This document shows, piece by piece, positions 37,601 to 49,801 of a stretch of 64,000 nucleotides of DNA. Each line of letters begins with the position of its first letter. Position 1 is the stretch's first letter. The stretch is from NCBI GenBank assembly GCA_022315425.1, contig JAIUPT010000020.1, forward strand, positions 1,674,001 through 1,738,000, written 5' to 3'. This DNA comes from Pseudevernia furfuracea (lineage: Eukaryota > Ascomycota > Lecanoromycetes > Lecanorales > Parmeliaceae). The translations under genes and the position numbers were made by a program. The notes under the pieces are model-generated. The model was not told the origin of the DNA, did not search any database, and saw only the letters and a program-made list of their open reading frames with translations.

Positions 37601-37850
37601 TCTTGCAGGCACCTGTACTGGATACTAGCACAGAATCCTCATCGAACGACTGGCTTTTGGCACCGTCGCTACGGAGAAATCTATCAAGACGGCAGAGGGT
37701 GTCGTGGAGAAGCTGAAGCTCAGCTGCAAGTGTATCGGCAGCCTTGCTGGCGTGCTTGACCCCATGGAGATATTGCTGGGTCAATTTCAACGTCTGCGCT
37801 GCCAAGGCGACCAGACCCGAGATTCCAACAGCTAAGGAAAATGGATCCAT
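34659..37850 (-). CDS. NACHT-ankyrin STAND protein (fungal NLR-like)
   Basis: Five exons, 37444-37850, 37268-37386, 36860-37094, 36246-36809 and 34659-36180, give 948 aa with all phases closing. The N-terminal ~150 residues (MDPFSLAVGISGLVALA) are the fungal STAND N-terminal domain found before many NACHT modules. The NACHT domain has a P-loop GIQGSGKS (residues ~245-252) and Walker B IAIDALDECDE (~344-354). A winged-helix-like region (LLWISHAQGPLTVAELSEAM) follows. About eight ankyrin repeats span ~675-937 (for example GRTPLHCASDQGHIVAMELLLDKGADPNARD). Family knowledge: such proteins are sensors in heterokaryon incompatibility and innate-type responses. The second intron (37095-37267, 173 nt) is longer than the rest and might hide a small exon. 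Nucleotide-binding residues are intact. Confidence 0.88.
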
Positions 37851-38114
37851 GGCTACGAAGTAGGTCTGATAGCATCTATCTACTAATCGTTGTGGAGTCG
37901 CAGCAAAGCGCACCAGTGCTAGAGTAGTGCCTTGGCGAATGCCGACCTCCTAATCGATGAGTGAAGTGTTCTCGGGCAATCACGAGTATGGGCAGTCCTG
38001 ATAGTTTTTGAAATTCTATGTACGGAGTGCAACTTGTGCAAAAGCTTTTACATACATAGAATCATACATACATACAAACCACCACTTCAGACTGGTTTAT
38101 TCCCACGCAGACGC
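37851..38114. other. Intergenic spacer, NLR promoter and esterase 3' region
   Basis: This 264 bp lies between two genes in tandem on the minus strand. It contains short ATACATAC-type repeats near 38,050-38,080. Confidence 0.4.
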
Positions 38115-40055
38115 TCAAACATATAGTTCTTTCTGCCACCAGTCGCACCGAGCATTCGCAATAGGATCCATAATCTCGGTGACACTTGTGGCATTCAGGT
38201 CGATAGTGTCAGTCGCATTGTTATAGATAGGGAACATTGGAAGCGATGGTCCACTTGGATTCCCATTGATCGCAAAGCTGGTAATGTACTCTTGAAGCGC
38301 TACAGCGATGGGGTCACTGACCACAGAGCTGCTAGGACCGTTGAAGAATGTATAAGCGACATCTTGCCCATGAAGGGCGGGAGGTACGCTGAACTGATAG
38401 GCGTATGTCTGATTGCCGAAGGCTTTGTCAAGATAAAAAGTATTGCAACTTGATTTATTAGCCTTGAGTGTCTTGACATCAAATCTTCTCACTTACGTGA
38501 AAGTAGACTCTGAGATTGACAAAACGACTCTACCGGTCTCGTCTGAATAGCCGCTAGTGCCCAGGGTGCCAGGTATGGTGGGTGGATAAAGTACGTCCTC
38601 AATATAACTCGCAACGCTTGGGTTGATGGTAGGGAAAGCGCTCAAGAGATAAGTATTGAATGTAGTATCATCCGATATCGCAGGATTAGTAAACACAAGA
38701 CCCTCATCAGCATTGTGACCCAGCATGAGAGTAAGACTGTGGTCGTAAGACCCCTGAGAAAGTAATTTCCCTGGGATTGCTGGGGCGAACAAGCCATCTA
38801 CCACAGGCCCAAATGTAAAGTCTCCGTAGGAAGAATTTGCCACTTGAATGATGTTGGCCTTGATCAAGGCGCTTGACGGAAGTTGCCTAGCGTCCTCTAT
38901 CGTGCTAGCGTTAAGCAACGAGAGGAAAGCATCAAATGTGGTCTCTTGCTGAAGATTGCTAACGATATTCTGGAAAGCAGGGCTTTGCACAACAGCCTTT
39001 TGGAATGGTACGAGGCCCTTGAGCCCCCCGAAAGCCGTAATTTGGTGGATGATCGACCCACCTCCAGCAGACTCGCCAATCACGGTTACTCTGTTTGGGT
39101 CGCCGCCGAATGTATGAATGTTGTCTTGGACCCATTGAAGAGCAAGACGCTGGTCGTATAAGCCAGCGTTAGCTGTCCCATCACTTTGGAGACTGGGGCC
39201 TGCCAACCATCCAAAAGCTCCCAGACGGTAATTCAAAGAGACGAAGATCAGTCCTTGAGTGTCGTTGACTTGGCTCGCCTGGATCAAGCCTGCGGGGCTG
39301 TATGCGCTCTTATCCCCTGCAGTGTATCCTCCACCTACGCAGAATTCGGAGTCAGCATTGCTTCTTCAAGCCAAGAACTCGAGTTACGAAACATGTCTGA
39401 GGAGTAAAAGGACCCTTTTGCTCCAGCAGTATGTCTTGTAATTCAGGGCTGGGTCTAAACAGGGAAGAATCACTCCGAAATGTACGAACCGTAAATCCAT
39501 ACCAGGACCGGAGCGCCGGACGTGAGATTCGTGCTACTCAAAGCGGATTTCAATATTTTTTGAGGTACGACAACGTCTAGGAAGAGGCAGTCTTCTGTCG
39601 TGCGAGGGTCCAGAGAGGGAAGGGAACCAGATTCGTTCGCTAGGCCCGCCACGGTCGTCGATAGATTGAAAGATTTTCCCTCTAGATAGTCGGAATCAAA
39701 CACAGCAGCAATCAGCTCCCAAGCAGGATGTGCCTGCGGACATATCCTTCCCACGCTGCCATGATCCACTGTTGTGTTTCTGCCCTTAGGAGGTACTGGG
39801 GCGCGGAATCGCAGGTCGCCTACGGGAGGCCGAGCATATCTGATGTTCGAGAAATTGTAGAAGCCTCCAGTAGACTATATACATTAGCCATTGCTGACGG
39901 TGAAAATGAGGATATGGACAGACGTTGAAAGATGAAGCTTGGTGGAGCTGGTAGCCAAGATCAACAATTGGCAATGCCGATGGGCTCTGAGACCGAGTGA
40001 GTCCAGAGAACAGCGCAACGCCAGTAAGAGCTGATTTTAAGACTTTTCGCAACAT
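38115..40055 (-). CDS. Secreted type-B carboxylesterase / lipase
   Basis: Four exons, 39924-40055, 39490-39874, 38497-39334 and 38115-38448, give 562 aa. The first ~22 residues form a signal peptide (ALTGVALFSGLTRSQS). The domain shows NIRYARPPVGDLRF, EDCLFLDV, the oxyanion loop YGGGYTAG and the nucleophile elbow GESAGGGS with Ser261. Glu383 (HNADEGLVF) and His478 (PALHGQD) complete the catalytic triad. Many N-glycosylation sites fit secretion. Family knowledge: alpha/beta-hydrolases of this group (cholinesterase/Candida lipase type) cut carboxylic esters; the exact substrate cannot be told. The intron 39335-39489 is 155 nt, longer than its neighbours but phase-consistent. It sits directly downstream of the NLR-like gene's promoter, in the same direction. 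Confidence 0.93.
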
Positions 40056-40947
40056 CCTGATGCGTGTGACGAGTCATCTGCCCGCTTACAGCCCGAGAGG
40101 CCCCCAGGGGAGGAGACCCGCCTTTGTATTTGTTGACCCATGTTGCTGATCAATGTGAGAGGAAGATTCTCCGTCATCGATGGACCTCAATACGGGTAAT
40201 GAGCCGTCCAGTCTCCCGGCTTGAATATTCGCGAAGTAGCAGTTGATCTTAACCTAAAAGGACTCTGCTGGCCTTGGGAAGAATTACCCCGCAAGAAAAC
40301 GGGCACTAGCGAGATCTGGAGTAGATTTTGGGCTCGGTTCGAGTGGGTTCGCTCGTCTACTGCTATGTAATATAACATTGCGTATATGCGTCTCAACTCT
40401 CAAAAGGCTCCTTTGCCCTTCATCTACGCACTACGAATAACGTCAACTTTGAGGGTCCGAGAGCCTGAGAGGCGCGCTTGCACTCAAGCCGATCGATCCT
40501 TCATACTTTACTCTTTCCCTAGTCCTACCGTTGACCAGCTTCGAGAGTCAAGACGGCTCAAAGAAGACCAGACCCTTCTAGCTATCGAAAAATGCGCGAT
40601 TTCTCTGGAAGTCCATCGCTGCTAGCCTCTAGGTACCTACATCAATATCAAATCGAAGCGCACTGCTCGTTTTCCTGGTTATTGGCCTACCAATCGTCAC
40701 TCTCCTCGATATGCAGCGCCACGTGCAAGGTACATACGCCTGAGGCTGAACGCTAGCAAATACCAATCTTCAGCTCTGCGGCGCATTCGAGTTTTATGAC
40801 TTAAATCTTTTGGTCAACATGGGAGGAAATGATAGTATTACATAACGCTAGGGTCGAAAGCTGATATAAGTAGAGGATGTTTCCTTCTCTTTCGCTCCGT
40901 TCAGTCACGGACCTCCTCTCCCTCACAATCGCTTTGCTCCTCTAACA
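40056..40947. other. Intergenic divergent region
   Basis: This 890 bp separates the esterase and the GPI-type gene. It contains GGTACC/AGGTACCTAC words near 40,632. No supportable gene. Confidence 0.5.
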
Positions 40948-41864
40948 ATGAAGACTCTGTCAATTGTCTCTCTTTCCTTTGCAGTCCTGGGCACAGCAGC
41001 GCAGGACTCCTCGCCATTCTCCATCTTCAACCAAACAGGCCGACTCCCCGATGGCTGCGTTGATGGGTACGCACATTTCGGAGTCATTCTCCCCTGTTTT
41101 GTGACAAATCATGAGCCGCAAGACATGGTTCTGGAGCAAACACCTGCTCTTACTCATGAGATCCGTTTCTTTGATCGAGATTGCGTGCCTTGGTTAAGCA
41201 ATGCTGACTCCGAAATGTGCGTAGTTACTCTGCCGGCTCAGACACTGCCCTCTACACGGTCCCATATACCTATTCAGAAGTTCTCTCGATTATCGGATCT
41301 TATAAGAACCTGACTTGGTCGGGCAATCCCGATAATACAGTGACTCTAAATGGGACCGATAACAAGATTGGGACTGCGAGGACATACGAGGCCAGCGGCG
41401 CTCGTGTCGTCGAGACCATTACCGTCTATGACAAGCCTGCAGTTGGTCCGTACGAAGAGATCCATACCCTAGCACCACTGTCAATCCCCACATACAACGT
41501 CAGTTTTTACGCCGACTATGATGGCACAACTGCGACCCCCATCTGCAACGGCGCAGCTACAGCCTTCAATCTCACGATCAATTTCTGCGCAACGAACGTA
41601 ACGACAGCAACGGCCATCCTCCACGTGCTGCATATGACGGATGCGCAGGGTGTTGGGGTCTTGTTAGGCAACCAGAACTTCACATCTTGTGCGGCCATCA
41701 ACTCGACATCAACAAGCAATACTACGAGCAATAGCACATCGAGCAACACGACAACGGGGATGGGCTCGGGCTCAACTCCCGCAGCATTCACAGGTGGTGC
41801 AGGAAGGCTGTCGACAAGCTTGATATTTGTGGCCATGGTCACGTTTGCTGCTGGATTGCTTTGA
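40948..41864 (+). CDS. Secreted, probably GPI-anchored protein of unknown function
   Basis: Exons are 40948-41066 and 41225-41864, giving 252 aa. The 158 nt intron joins PDGCVDG to YSAGSDTALYTVPY in frame. Residues 1-19 are a signal peptide (SIVSLSFAVLGTAAQ). The mature part is beta-rich, with about ten N-x-S/T glycosylation sites and a few Cys. A Ser/Thr/Asn linker precedes a hydrophobic end (TSLIFVAMVTFAAGLL), typical of a GPI signal. I do not recognise the fold, and it has no CFEM or other named motif. Cell-wall or membrane surface localisation is inferred from these ends. Confidence 0.78.
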
Positions 41865-43491
41865 GCGATTTCCCAGACGTGCGATGTATATATATACTTG
41901 CATACTCTAGGAACGGTGGTACCAATCAGTGTAAATGAGTACTAATGCACGCGGCTTTCAAATCACGCTCTGGACTGGAGTCAGCGAGGCCATAGACGGT
42001 GATTATAGAACATGGGTATACATAGTGTCGGGGGCAATGAAGCTGGATAATCAATTACTCAAGACCTGGTGAGCTGCCAGACCCGTAACTTACTAATTAA
42101 ACGATTCGCAGGCAGGCTGGAATTGCCTGTTTGAGGCAGCAGGACTGTGGGATGATCGCTCTGCGGCCTGAGCTCGGCGCTTTTTGAACTTGGGTACGGT
42201 ACCTACTTTTACATTTTGTTATTTATTACCTCAGCAGCAAGCGAGAGCGGCCTTATCAATGTCAGGGATTCAGGCTATCTGCCACATCCCTGTGACTCCG
42301 TGCTGGTTTTACCCGTACCGTAACGAAGCTAAGGGCCGATCGAAGCTTGTTTTTCTCTCCAACACTGTACGAGTAGACAAGAAAGGCTGTTACACAAGGC
42401 AATCTTACGAATTCGCCCATGGCAGAAAATCCGAAAAAATGGGCTCAAATTACGCACAGAGGCAAAGGGTTCAGTTGGCGATGGTCAGCTGTAGAGCAAT
42501 TGAGGCCATTCTTATTAGAGTATTGAGGCAATTCTCAGCATTGAGTATTCTGTCCGATCGGGAGAAAAAAGCCGAAGCTTCGGGAAAAGAAAAACAAGTG
42601 TGCTGTCTCTCACCTGATAAGTAATAAGTGTACAGTAATACCTAGGTATTCTTATAAGGAGTATGGGTATGACATTTTACTCGAATCAGTGATGATATTT
42701 ATGATTATTGGAGGACGTGATTTTTGACCTGGCCCTGCTGGTGTCGGTCTCGCGGCCTTCTGGAGCGCATTATTACCCCGCAACCCGGTGACGAGATAGA
42801 TACAAGCAGAGCAGAGCAACTAAAAAGCAAGTCCATGCATCCTGTAATAATATCAATACAGTAATCATCCAAGATGACGAGTCAATTGATTCCCTCTCCT
42901 CAAAACCAAAATAAGCCCGACTCTCATGCCATGCAGCGGGCAATTTTAATTAATTATTATTGATTCTGCCTAGGTACCAAGTCTCTCGTGCCAGCAGACT
43001 GAGCGTGAGCAGAGAGAATAATAATGAAATTGGTTGAGACTGGTACCACCAACCCAACAGCTGTGGAGCTTCCATTCTAAAAAGCATGTTCGTAATATTA
43101 GCTGTATCGGTTGACTGAGGAACATTAGCCGTATCTCTCTACACCCTTGTGAATTCCCGCCCATCCTGACGAGTGTTTGGCTTCAGAATAGGCTGAGAAT
43201 GCAGCCCAGAGACTAGAGTGAGGGATTATTTAGTTGGATGATTTTTTTCGCGCCAATTTGACGGTTTTTAAAAAACTCAACTAGGGGGGTGAATTGACGA
43301 ATAGGAAAGCGTCGTTGCTCAAGCTAGCTGATTGTGAGACAGTAAACTATAAGAGCTCTTTCCCATCTCGCCTCCATCTTCCTACATCACCTCTCCACTC
43401 CGTTTGCTTTTTCCTCCCCAACACCTCCACCTCGGTGCCCATCACCACCCAGCATCTTGTTATTGCAGTATCTACAACCTTAGAAGCTGCA
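41865..43491. promoter_or_regulatory. Intergenic, long upstream region of the H+-ATPase gene
   Basis: This 1.6 kb upstream region suits a highly expressed gene. It contains the 14 bp palindrome AATACCTAGGTATT (~42,640), CCTAGGTACC (~42,970), and a pyrimidine-rich block at 43,360-43,450 just before the start. A 146-codon frame at 42,184-42,624 has no similarity and is not called. Confidence 0.5.
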
Positions 43492-46400
43492 ATGGCTCCT
43501 CCCGACGAAAACGCTACCGACAATGCCGCCGAAAACCACCTCCGCTTTGATGAGCCAAAATTTGACAACGAAGGCGAAGGTGGTCGCAAACAATCCGGCG
43601 CCGAACACAAAAGTTCCATCTACGCGAAACCAGACCTGGAAAACGGCGAGGAATATGCCAACTTAGTCGCTTACATCTCCTCCTACTATGAAGGTCCCCG
43701 AAGAAAGTCCGTCGTATCGATGGAAGGCGGCGATGTCAAGAAGCCTTGGTGGAAATTTTGGGTTCGCGGTCCCAAAGCCGAGGGAGGAGGAGATGGCACG
43801 TTAGAGATTCCTGACGATGTGAGTAGTTTGTTGACACGACATCAATATGACACTTTACTGACGCGATCCGCAGTGGCTCGAGGCCGACATCAAGCAAGGT
43901 ATCTCGAACAATGAGGTTGAGACCCGTCGCAAGAAGACCGGATTCAACGAGTTGGTCAGTACTTGATCAGTGCACTTCGTGACGCGATCGATACTGACTG
44001 ACCTTTGAAAGACCACCGAGAAAGAAAACATGTTCCTTAAGGTATGCACGCGAAACTCTGAACAATAATAACCTGAGATCAAAAGCTAACAATCCTAGTT
44101 CTTGTCCTACTTCACGGGTCCCATCCTTTACGGTAAGATTCCTCTGCAATCTTCATGGCAATTCCGCTTAACATGAAGCATAGTCATGGAAATCGCTGTC
44201 CTCGTCGCTGCCGGTCTACGTGAATGGATCGATTTCGGCGTCATCATTGCCATTCTTCTCCTCAACGCTACTGTCGGTTGGTATCAAGAAAAGCAGGCTG
44301 CGGATGTCGTTGCATCTCTCAAGGGTGACATTGCTATGAGGGCCACAGTGGTTCGTAACGGTAAAGAAGAGGACATCAAGGCTCGTGAACTTGTTCCTGG
44401 AGATATCGTATGTTTTAGCTCTTCATGAAACACCCACACAAGCTTATAATTCGTAGATCATCATCGAAGAAGGTCAGGTCATCCCAGCTGACGCCCGGTT
44501 GATCTGCAACTACGATGCCCCAGAGGCCTTCGAGGAATACAAGGAGCTAATGCGTCAAGAACTCAACGAGCCCTCTGAGAAGAAGGAAGGTGAGGAGGAC
44601 GATGAGGAGGAGAAGCATCATGGTCATTCCCTGATTGCCGCCGATCAGTCTGCCATCACTGGTGAATCCTTGGCCGTCGACAAATTCATGGGTGATACCG
44701 CCTACTACACCACCGGTTGCAAGCGTGGAAAAGCCTTCGCTGTGGTGACTGCACCTGCCAGGACCTCTTTCGTCGGCCGAACTGCGACATTGGTCCAAGG
44801 TGCCAAAGACCAGGGTCATTTCAAAGCCATCATGAACTCCATCGGTACTGCGCTCCTCGTCATCGTTGTGGCTTGGATCTTGATCGCCTGGATCGGTGGT
44901 TTCTTCCATCATCTCAAGATTGCTACTCCTGAGCAAGGCTCTGAGAACTTGCTCCACTACCTCTTGATTCTACTGGTCGTTGGTGTTCCCGTTGGTCTAC
45001 CAGTCGTGACAACTACTACATTGGCTGTTGGTGCTGCGTACCTTGCTAAGGATAAGGCAATTGTTCAGAAATTGACCGCTATTGAGTCGTTGGCAGTATG
45101 TTTACCTTCCGGATGTGCGGATTCGAGTATGCTAACCGCAAACTTTAGGGTGTCGATGTCCTCTGCTCTGACAAAACCGGTACCCTTACAGCCAACCAGC
45201 TATCTATCCGTGAACCCTACGTTGCAGAAGATGTCGATGTCAACTGGATGATGGCAGTCGCGGTCCTCGCATCCTCTCACAACATCAAGTCATTGGACCC
45301 TATTGACAAAGTTACCATCCTTACACTCAAACGCTATCCCAAAGCACGAGAAATTTTGGAGCAAGGCTGGAAGACTCAGAAATACACTCCCTTTGACCCT
45401 GTCTCAAAGCGTATCACCACTGAATGTACATGTGATGGTCACAGTTACATTGCAGCAAAGGGTGCACCAAAGGCTATTCTCAACCTTTCAGAGTGCAGTC
45501 AAGAGACCTCGGATCTGTTCAAGAACAAGGCTGCTGAATTCGCTCGTAGAGGTTTCCGATCCCTGGGTGTCGCTGTGAAGAAGGACAACGAGCCTTGGGA
45601 GCTACTCGGAATGTTGTCCATGTTCGATCCTCCTCGTGAAGATACAGCTCAGACCATTGCTGAGGCTCAATTCCTCGGTCTTCAAGTCAAGATGCTTACA
45701 GGTGATGCTATTGCTATTGCCAAGGAAACCTGCAAGATGTTGGCTCTCGGTACCAAAGTTTACAACTCCGACAGACTGATCCACGGTGGTCTTAGCGGCA
45801 CAACTCAACATGATCTTGTAGAGAGAGCCGATGGTTTCGCTGAAGTCTTTCCCGAGCATAAGTACCAAGTCGTCGAAATGATCCAACAGCGAGGACATCT
45901 TACTGCCATGACAGGTGACGGTGTTAACGATGCGCCTTCTCTCAAGAAGTCTGATTGTGGTATTGCCGTAGAGGGAGCTTCTGAAGCGGCTCAAGCCGCC
46001 GCCGATATCGTCTTCCTTGCGCCAGGTCTCAGCACTATTGTCAGCGCCATCAAGATTGCACGACAGATTTTCCAGCGTATGAAGGCTTATATTCAATATC
46101 GTATCGCCCTCTGCTTCCATCTGGAAATCTACTTGGTCACTTCAATGGTCATCATCAACGAGACTATCGATGTCGAACTCATCGTCTTCCTTGCTCTCTT
46201 CGCCGACTTAGCAACTATCGCTGTTGCCTACGACAATGCTCATTTCGAAGCTCGCCCTGTGGAATGGCAGTTGCCAAAAATTTGGATCATCAGTGTCACT
46301 TTGGGATGTCTGCTTGCGCTCGGTACCTGGGTCATCCGCGGCTCTATGTTCCTTCCCAACGGAGGTGTCATTGAGAACTTCGGCAACGTTCAAGAAATCC

Positions 46401-46917
46401 TCTTCCTGGAAGTCTCCTTGACCGAGAATTGGCTCATCTTTGTTACTCGTGGTGGTCAGACCTGGCCTTCTTGGCAACTCGTTGCCGCCATCTTCGGTGT
46501 TGACGTTCTGTCAACTTTGTTCTGTATCTTTGGATGGATTTCCGGCGCCGGCTATGCTACAGATCCTCGCGATCGCGCCAATCTCAACCCGAACGGTCGC
46601 ACGAGCGTTGTGACAGCTGTTGTTATCTGGGCTTACTCCATTGGTGTCACCGTAAGTCTCAATTAGTTGTTCACCGTCTGCTATGTTACTGATATTTCCT
46701 GCTTTTCTAGATCGTCATTGCTATTGTCTACTACCTGATGAACCAGATTACATGGCTCGACAACCTCGGCCGCAAGAGCCGTAGCCGTAGCGATACCCAG
46801 ATGGAGAACATCATCGGTCATCTTAGCAAGGTCGCCATCGAGCACGAGCGCGATGACAAGGGTGGTAGCCGCTGGCACTTGGGCACGAGGGCTACGGAAG
46901 CCGAGATGGACGAATAG
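43492..46917 (+). CDS. Plasma-membrane H+-ATPase (P-type IIIA, PMA family)
   Basis: Eight exons, 43492-43818, 43874-43954, 44012-44041, 44099-44132, 44184-44407, 44457-45095, 45149-46651 and 46711-46917, give 1014 aa. Features are the TGES actuator motif (~300), phosphorylated Asp453 in CSDKTGT, KGAPK nucleotide binding, TGDGVNDAP, and about ten membrane helices (for example LLHYLLILLVVGVPVGLP). Family knowledge: it pumps protons out of the cell to power nutrient uptake. Compared with the main fungal PMA1 it has an insertion of ~38 acidic residues before DQSAITGES (EKKEGEEDDEEEKHH), a different N-terminus and a short basic C-tail. This fits the second (PMA2-like) class in filamentous fungi. 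Exons 3 and 4 are only 30 and 34 nt. All phases close. Confidence 0.94.
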
Positions 46918-47427
46918 ACGGAGCGCCTCACACAAGGGGATCAGTCGTGCATGCTAGTTACTGCTCGTAGTCTGAGGAGTATTGGCAGGGGTAGTTAATT
47001 GTCTTTCCCTTCCCTTCCTGAGATCCTATTCTTGTCGATACAGTGAATACAACCTAAGATACACCGAGGGGATCCCTAGAAAAGACTGTTTGACCGGAAC
47101 CAAAGAAATTGTTGCACGCCATGACAAAAGCCCGGTTGCTAGCTTAAGCAAGGCTCAAATTATGGATCAGACGGATTTATGTCTTTCTCTTCATGCAAAC
47201 TGTATCTATCAACCCCAAAAACCCAAGCTACACTATTTATCTCACGGTGCGTTTCGATCGTCCGAGTGAACAAAGTCAACAACAAATGTCGGAATGTATA
47301 CCTGCCACGTTACTACCCTGCTCTAGGATTGATTCCCCCTTCCCTTCCAAGCGTCGTCGAGCCTGGCGTTACTAGTTTGGTGCTCATCCCCCGTGTCGTG
47401 TTGTGTTTGATTTGCTTCGCTCTCGCT

Positions 47428-47450
47428 TTCTCTCTCTCTCTCTCCCTCTC
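47428..47450. repeat. (CT)n tract
   Basis: A pyrimidine run of mostly CT units, within a wider T/C-rich area up to about 47,520. Confidence 0.8.
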
Positions 47451-47633
47451 CCCTTGCCAACGTCTCTCACTCTCGCGGTCGTGCGATCCGCGTTTTTTTT
47501 TCTTGGCCTCGCTTTTCGATCCATGCGCCCTGGCGTTTTTGAGTTGAACCTGTTGATGTGTTGGGGTGGGTTGTTTTGTGTTGTGTTGTGGATGGGATTG
47601 GGGGTGTGGGTTTTTCGAGAGGTATGATGGGAA

Positions 47634-47679
47634 GTAGGTAGGTAGGTAGGTAGGTAGGTAGGTAGGGAGGGAGGGAGGG
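47634..47679. repeat. (GGTA)n followed by (GGGA)n microsatellite
   Basis: About eight GGTA units pass directly into three GGGA units on the + strand. Confidence 0.9.
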
Positions 47680-48172
47680 TTTTGTGTTTGGTGCTTGTGA
47701 ATGGTAAGGGTATATATGTTCGGTTGAAGCGGCTTTTACTTGTGTGGTGTTCGTTCGTTGAGCATATTACTCACGTGCGGTTCTTTCGGGGGGTTTTTTT
47801 TGGATGGTTGCAAGCTTCAGCTGGTAATAGGTAATACTTTCTCGGCTACATGTGGTACGGGGAGTATTTGTATTTCGAATTTCCGCCACAGTACGTACGT
47901 TTATCTCTCCTTGGTCTGGCTTGAAGGAATGGGCCTGCGACCCAGGCACTGCTGCAATAATGCGTTGAGCGATGTACCAAATTGCTGCGATGGTCCGGGC
48001 TCCTCCTTACTGGCAAAGGGTGCATTGCCTGTCCTTATTTCTCTTTGTTCCGGTTCTCTTCGATGGCTAGGGGCCCGCTGTAGTCGGTTGGATTGGCCAC
48101 TGACTTTGCTACTAATGTTCCAGTCTTTATTTACGGAACGCTTGGTCCGTTCATTCCAGTGGGTTGTTACTG

Positions 48173-48197
48173 CTCTCTCTCTCTCTCTCTCTCTCTC
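48173..48197. repeat. (CT)n microsatellite
   Basis: About twelve perfect CT units. Confidence 0.9.
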
Positions 48198-49801
48198 GGT
48201 CTCGTGATTTTTGTGCTTGGCGAGCCTCTCGTGCGTTGAAAGAGGCTTGTCTGTTGCGGCTCTTTGCTAATGTCGTGCTCATTTCATGTACGGAGGATGC
48301 CGCGCTGGGGTGATACGCTCGGGGTAGTCATCGCTTTCTGGGGAGGGACCATAGAGCCGGAAGTTCGTAGTTGGTACAGGGAAGGAAGGTTATTGGCCTC
48401 GTGGGAGGTTTTATTAGAGGCTTGATTGTTGTTAATTGGGCAAGTGTTCATTTAATGACTTGCTTGGGCGGCAATCGAGGTGATTTCTCCAAATTATTGA
48501 CAAGAACTCGCGGGTAAAGACCGTTTGATATGAGTAAATCTGAAGTTGTTGAAGATTTTGAACGGGTACGGATGGTTTTCCGTCATTGGCCTAGGTCTCC
48601 GCTGTTATTGAATAACACGGATGGAGCACATATATGTCGCTCAACTCCACAGCAATCTGGGGCCAGATTGCCATAGCGAATGACTGGCTATCAAGCTGGG
48701 TGGGCAGAGAGCAAATATAGCGGCATGCATTTTCTCTCTCTTTCTAGTCTAACATACGTGCATGCAGGTATCAAGGCTTCACGCCTGGCCAGGAAGAGCA
48801 ATGGTCCTCAATTGTATGGACAAACTATGTACGTCTCGTTGCTGAAGACATATAGTATGATATGAAATATGTGCAGGCGGGTTCCGACAGACATACGCAG
48901 GGTACTAGGGTTTGGCTTTCTTTCCCATGTTGGTGGCACTTTGTGATCCGTCGATTGGAGTAGAGGTAGCCTCTTCAGGGCGTATTCTGGAGGCGAAAGA
49001 TTGATATGGCTTCCTGGGGATCATCGTGCTGTTTATGGTATTTTCGGAGCCGATGTTGGGGGACCAATGTGGGGCGAGGGACCTAACTTAGATTATGCAA
49101 TGCTAGGTGATGTCTTGTTTGGGAGAGGCTTTTAGATGTTCACCAAGTACATGGGAGAATTCCTAGTGGCATAGTGCAATTTGAGACGGAGTAATTAAAG
49201 TAGACCATCTGGGAAACAACTCTTGCAAACAGTTGCGTTTCATAGTCGTTCTTCTATTCTTTCACTAACAAGAGTTTGGATTTGATGCATGAGACGTCTA
49301 GTGACCCCCGAAACAGTCTGTGCTGCACTCGAATCACACAAGCTGGTCCTCGAAGCTCCATTGTGGAAGCATTATTGCCTTACTTTAGAAACGGTATCAA
49401 GCTGGGATCTTCCCTTGTCTCTGACCTCTGCATCAAAGTACTGACCTTTGAAAAGATGCGTCACTGTTGATATTTTGTGAGGTATGTCGCAGGAGTGTGA
49501 GAAGGGAGGCAGGAAGTACAGTACAGTAAGGAGCGTTTTGGGCTGCGGCCAAGGGGGGGCCAGGACAGATTCAGTCCCCGATTCCCCCCGCATGGACCCT
49601 GAAACCTTGCCCCGAGCTGATTCAGAATCCACAGACAAGACGACTACCTTACTGTGCAATCTTCCTCACCGCCTACAAAGAATATCCTGGTAACTTTGAC
49701 GAGTGAGAGTAAAAATGGCTTTGAGTACTCAGAGTAAACCCATTGAAAGACTTCAGTCTTCCTAGATTCCTATCACAGCCATTTCAAATCCTCAAGACAA
49801 A

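Larger units (their letters stand above)
46918..49801. other. Long intergenic region with simple repeats
   Basis: This 2.9 kb has no supportable gene. The first ~700 bp probably include a long 3' UTR. Three simple-sequence tracts are listed separately. Remaining open frames are short and change composition abruptly. Confidence 0.5.

Noticed and set aside
42184..42624. 146-codon plus-strand frame upstream of the H+-ATPase
   Set aside because: It has no similarity, a non-ATG or poor start, and an unstable composition. It lies in the promoter region.
47179..48207. Frames across the CT-rich and GGTA-rich intergenic region
   Set aside because: They owe their length to simple repeats (Ser/Leu runs) and have no conserved content.
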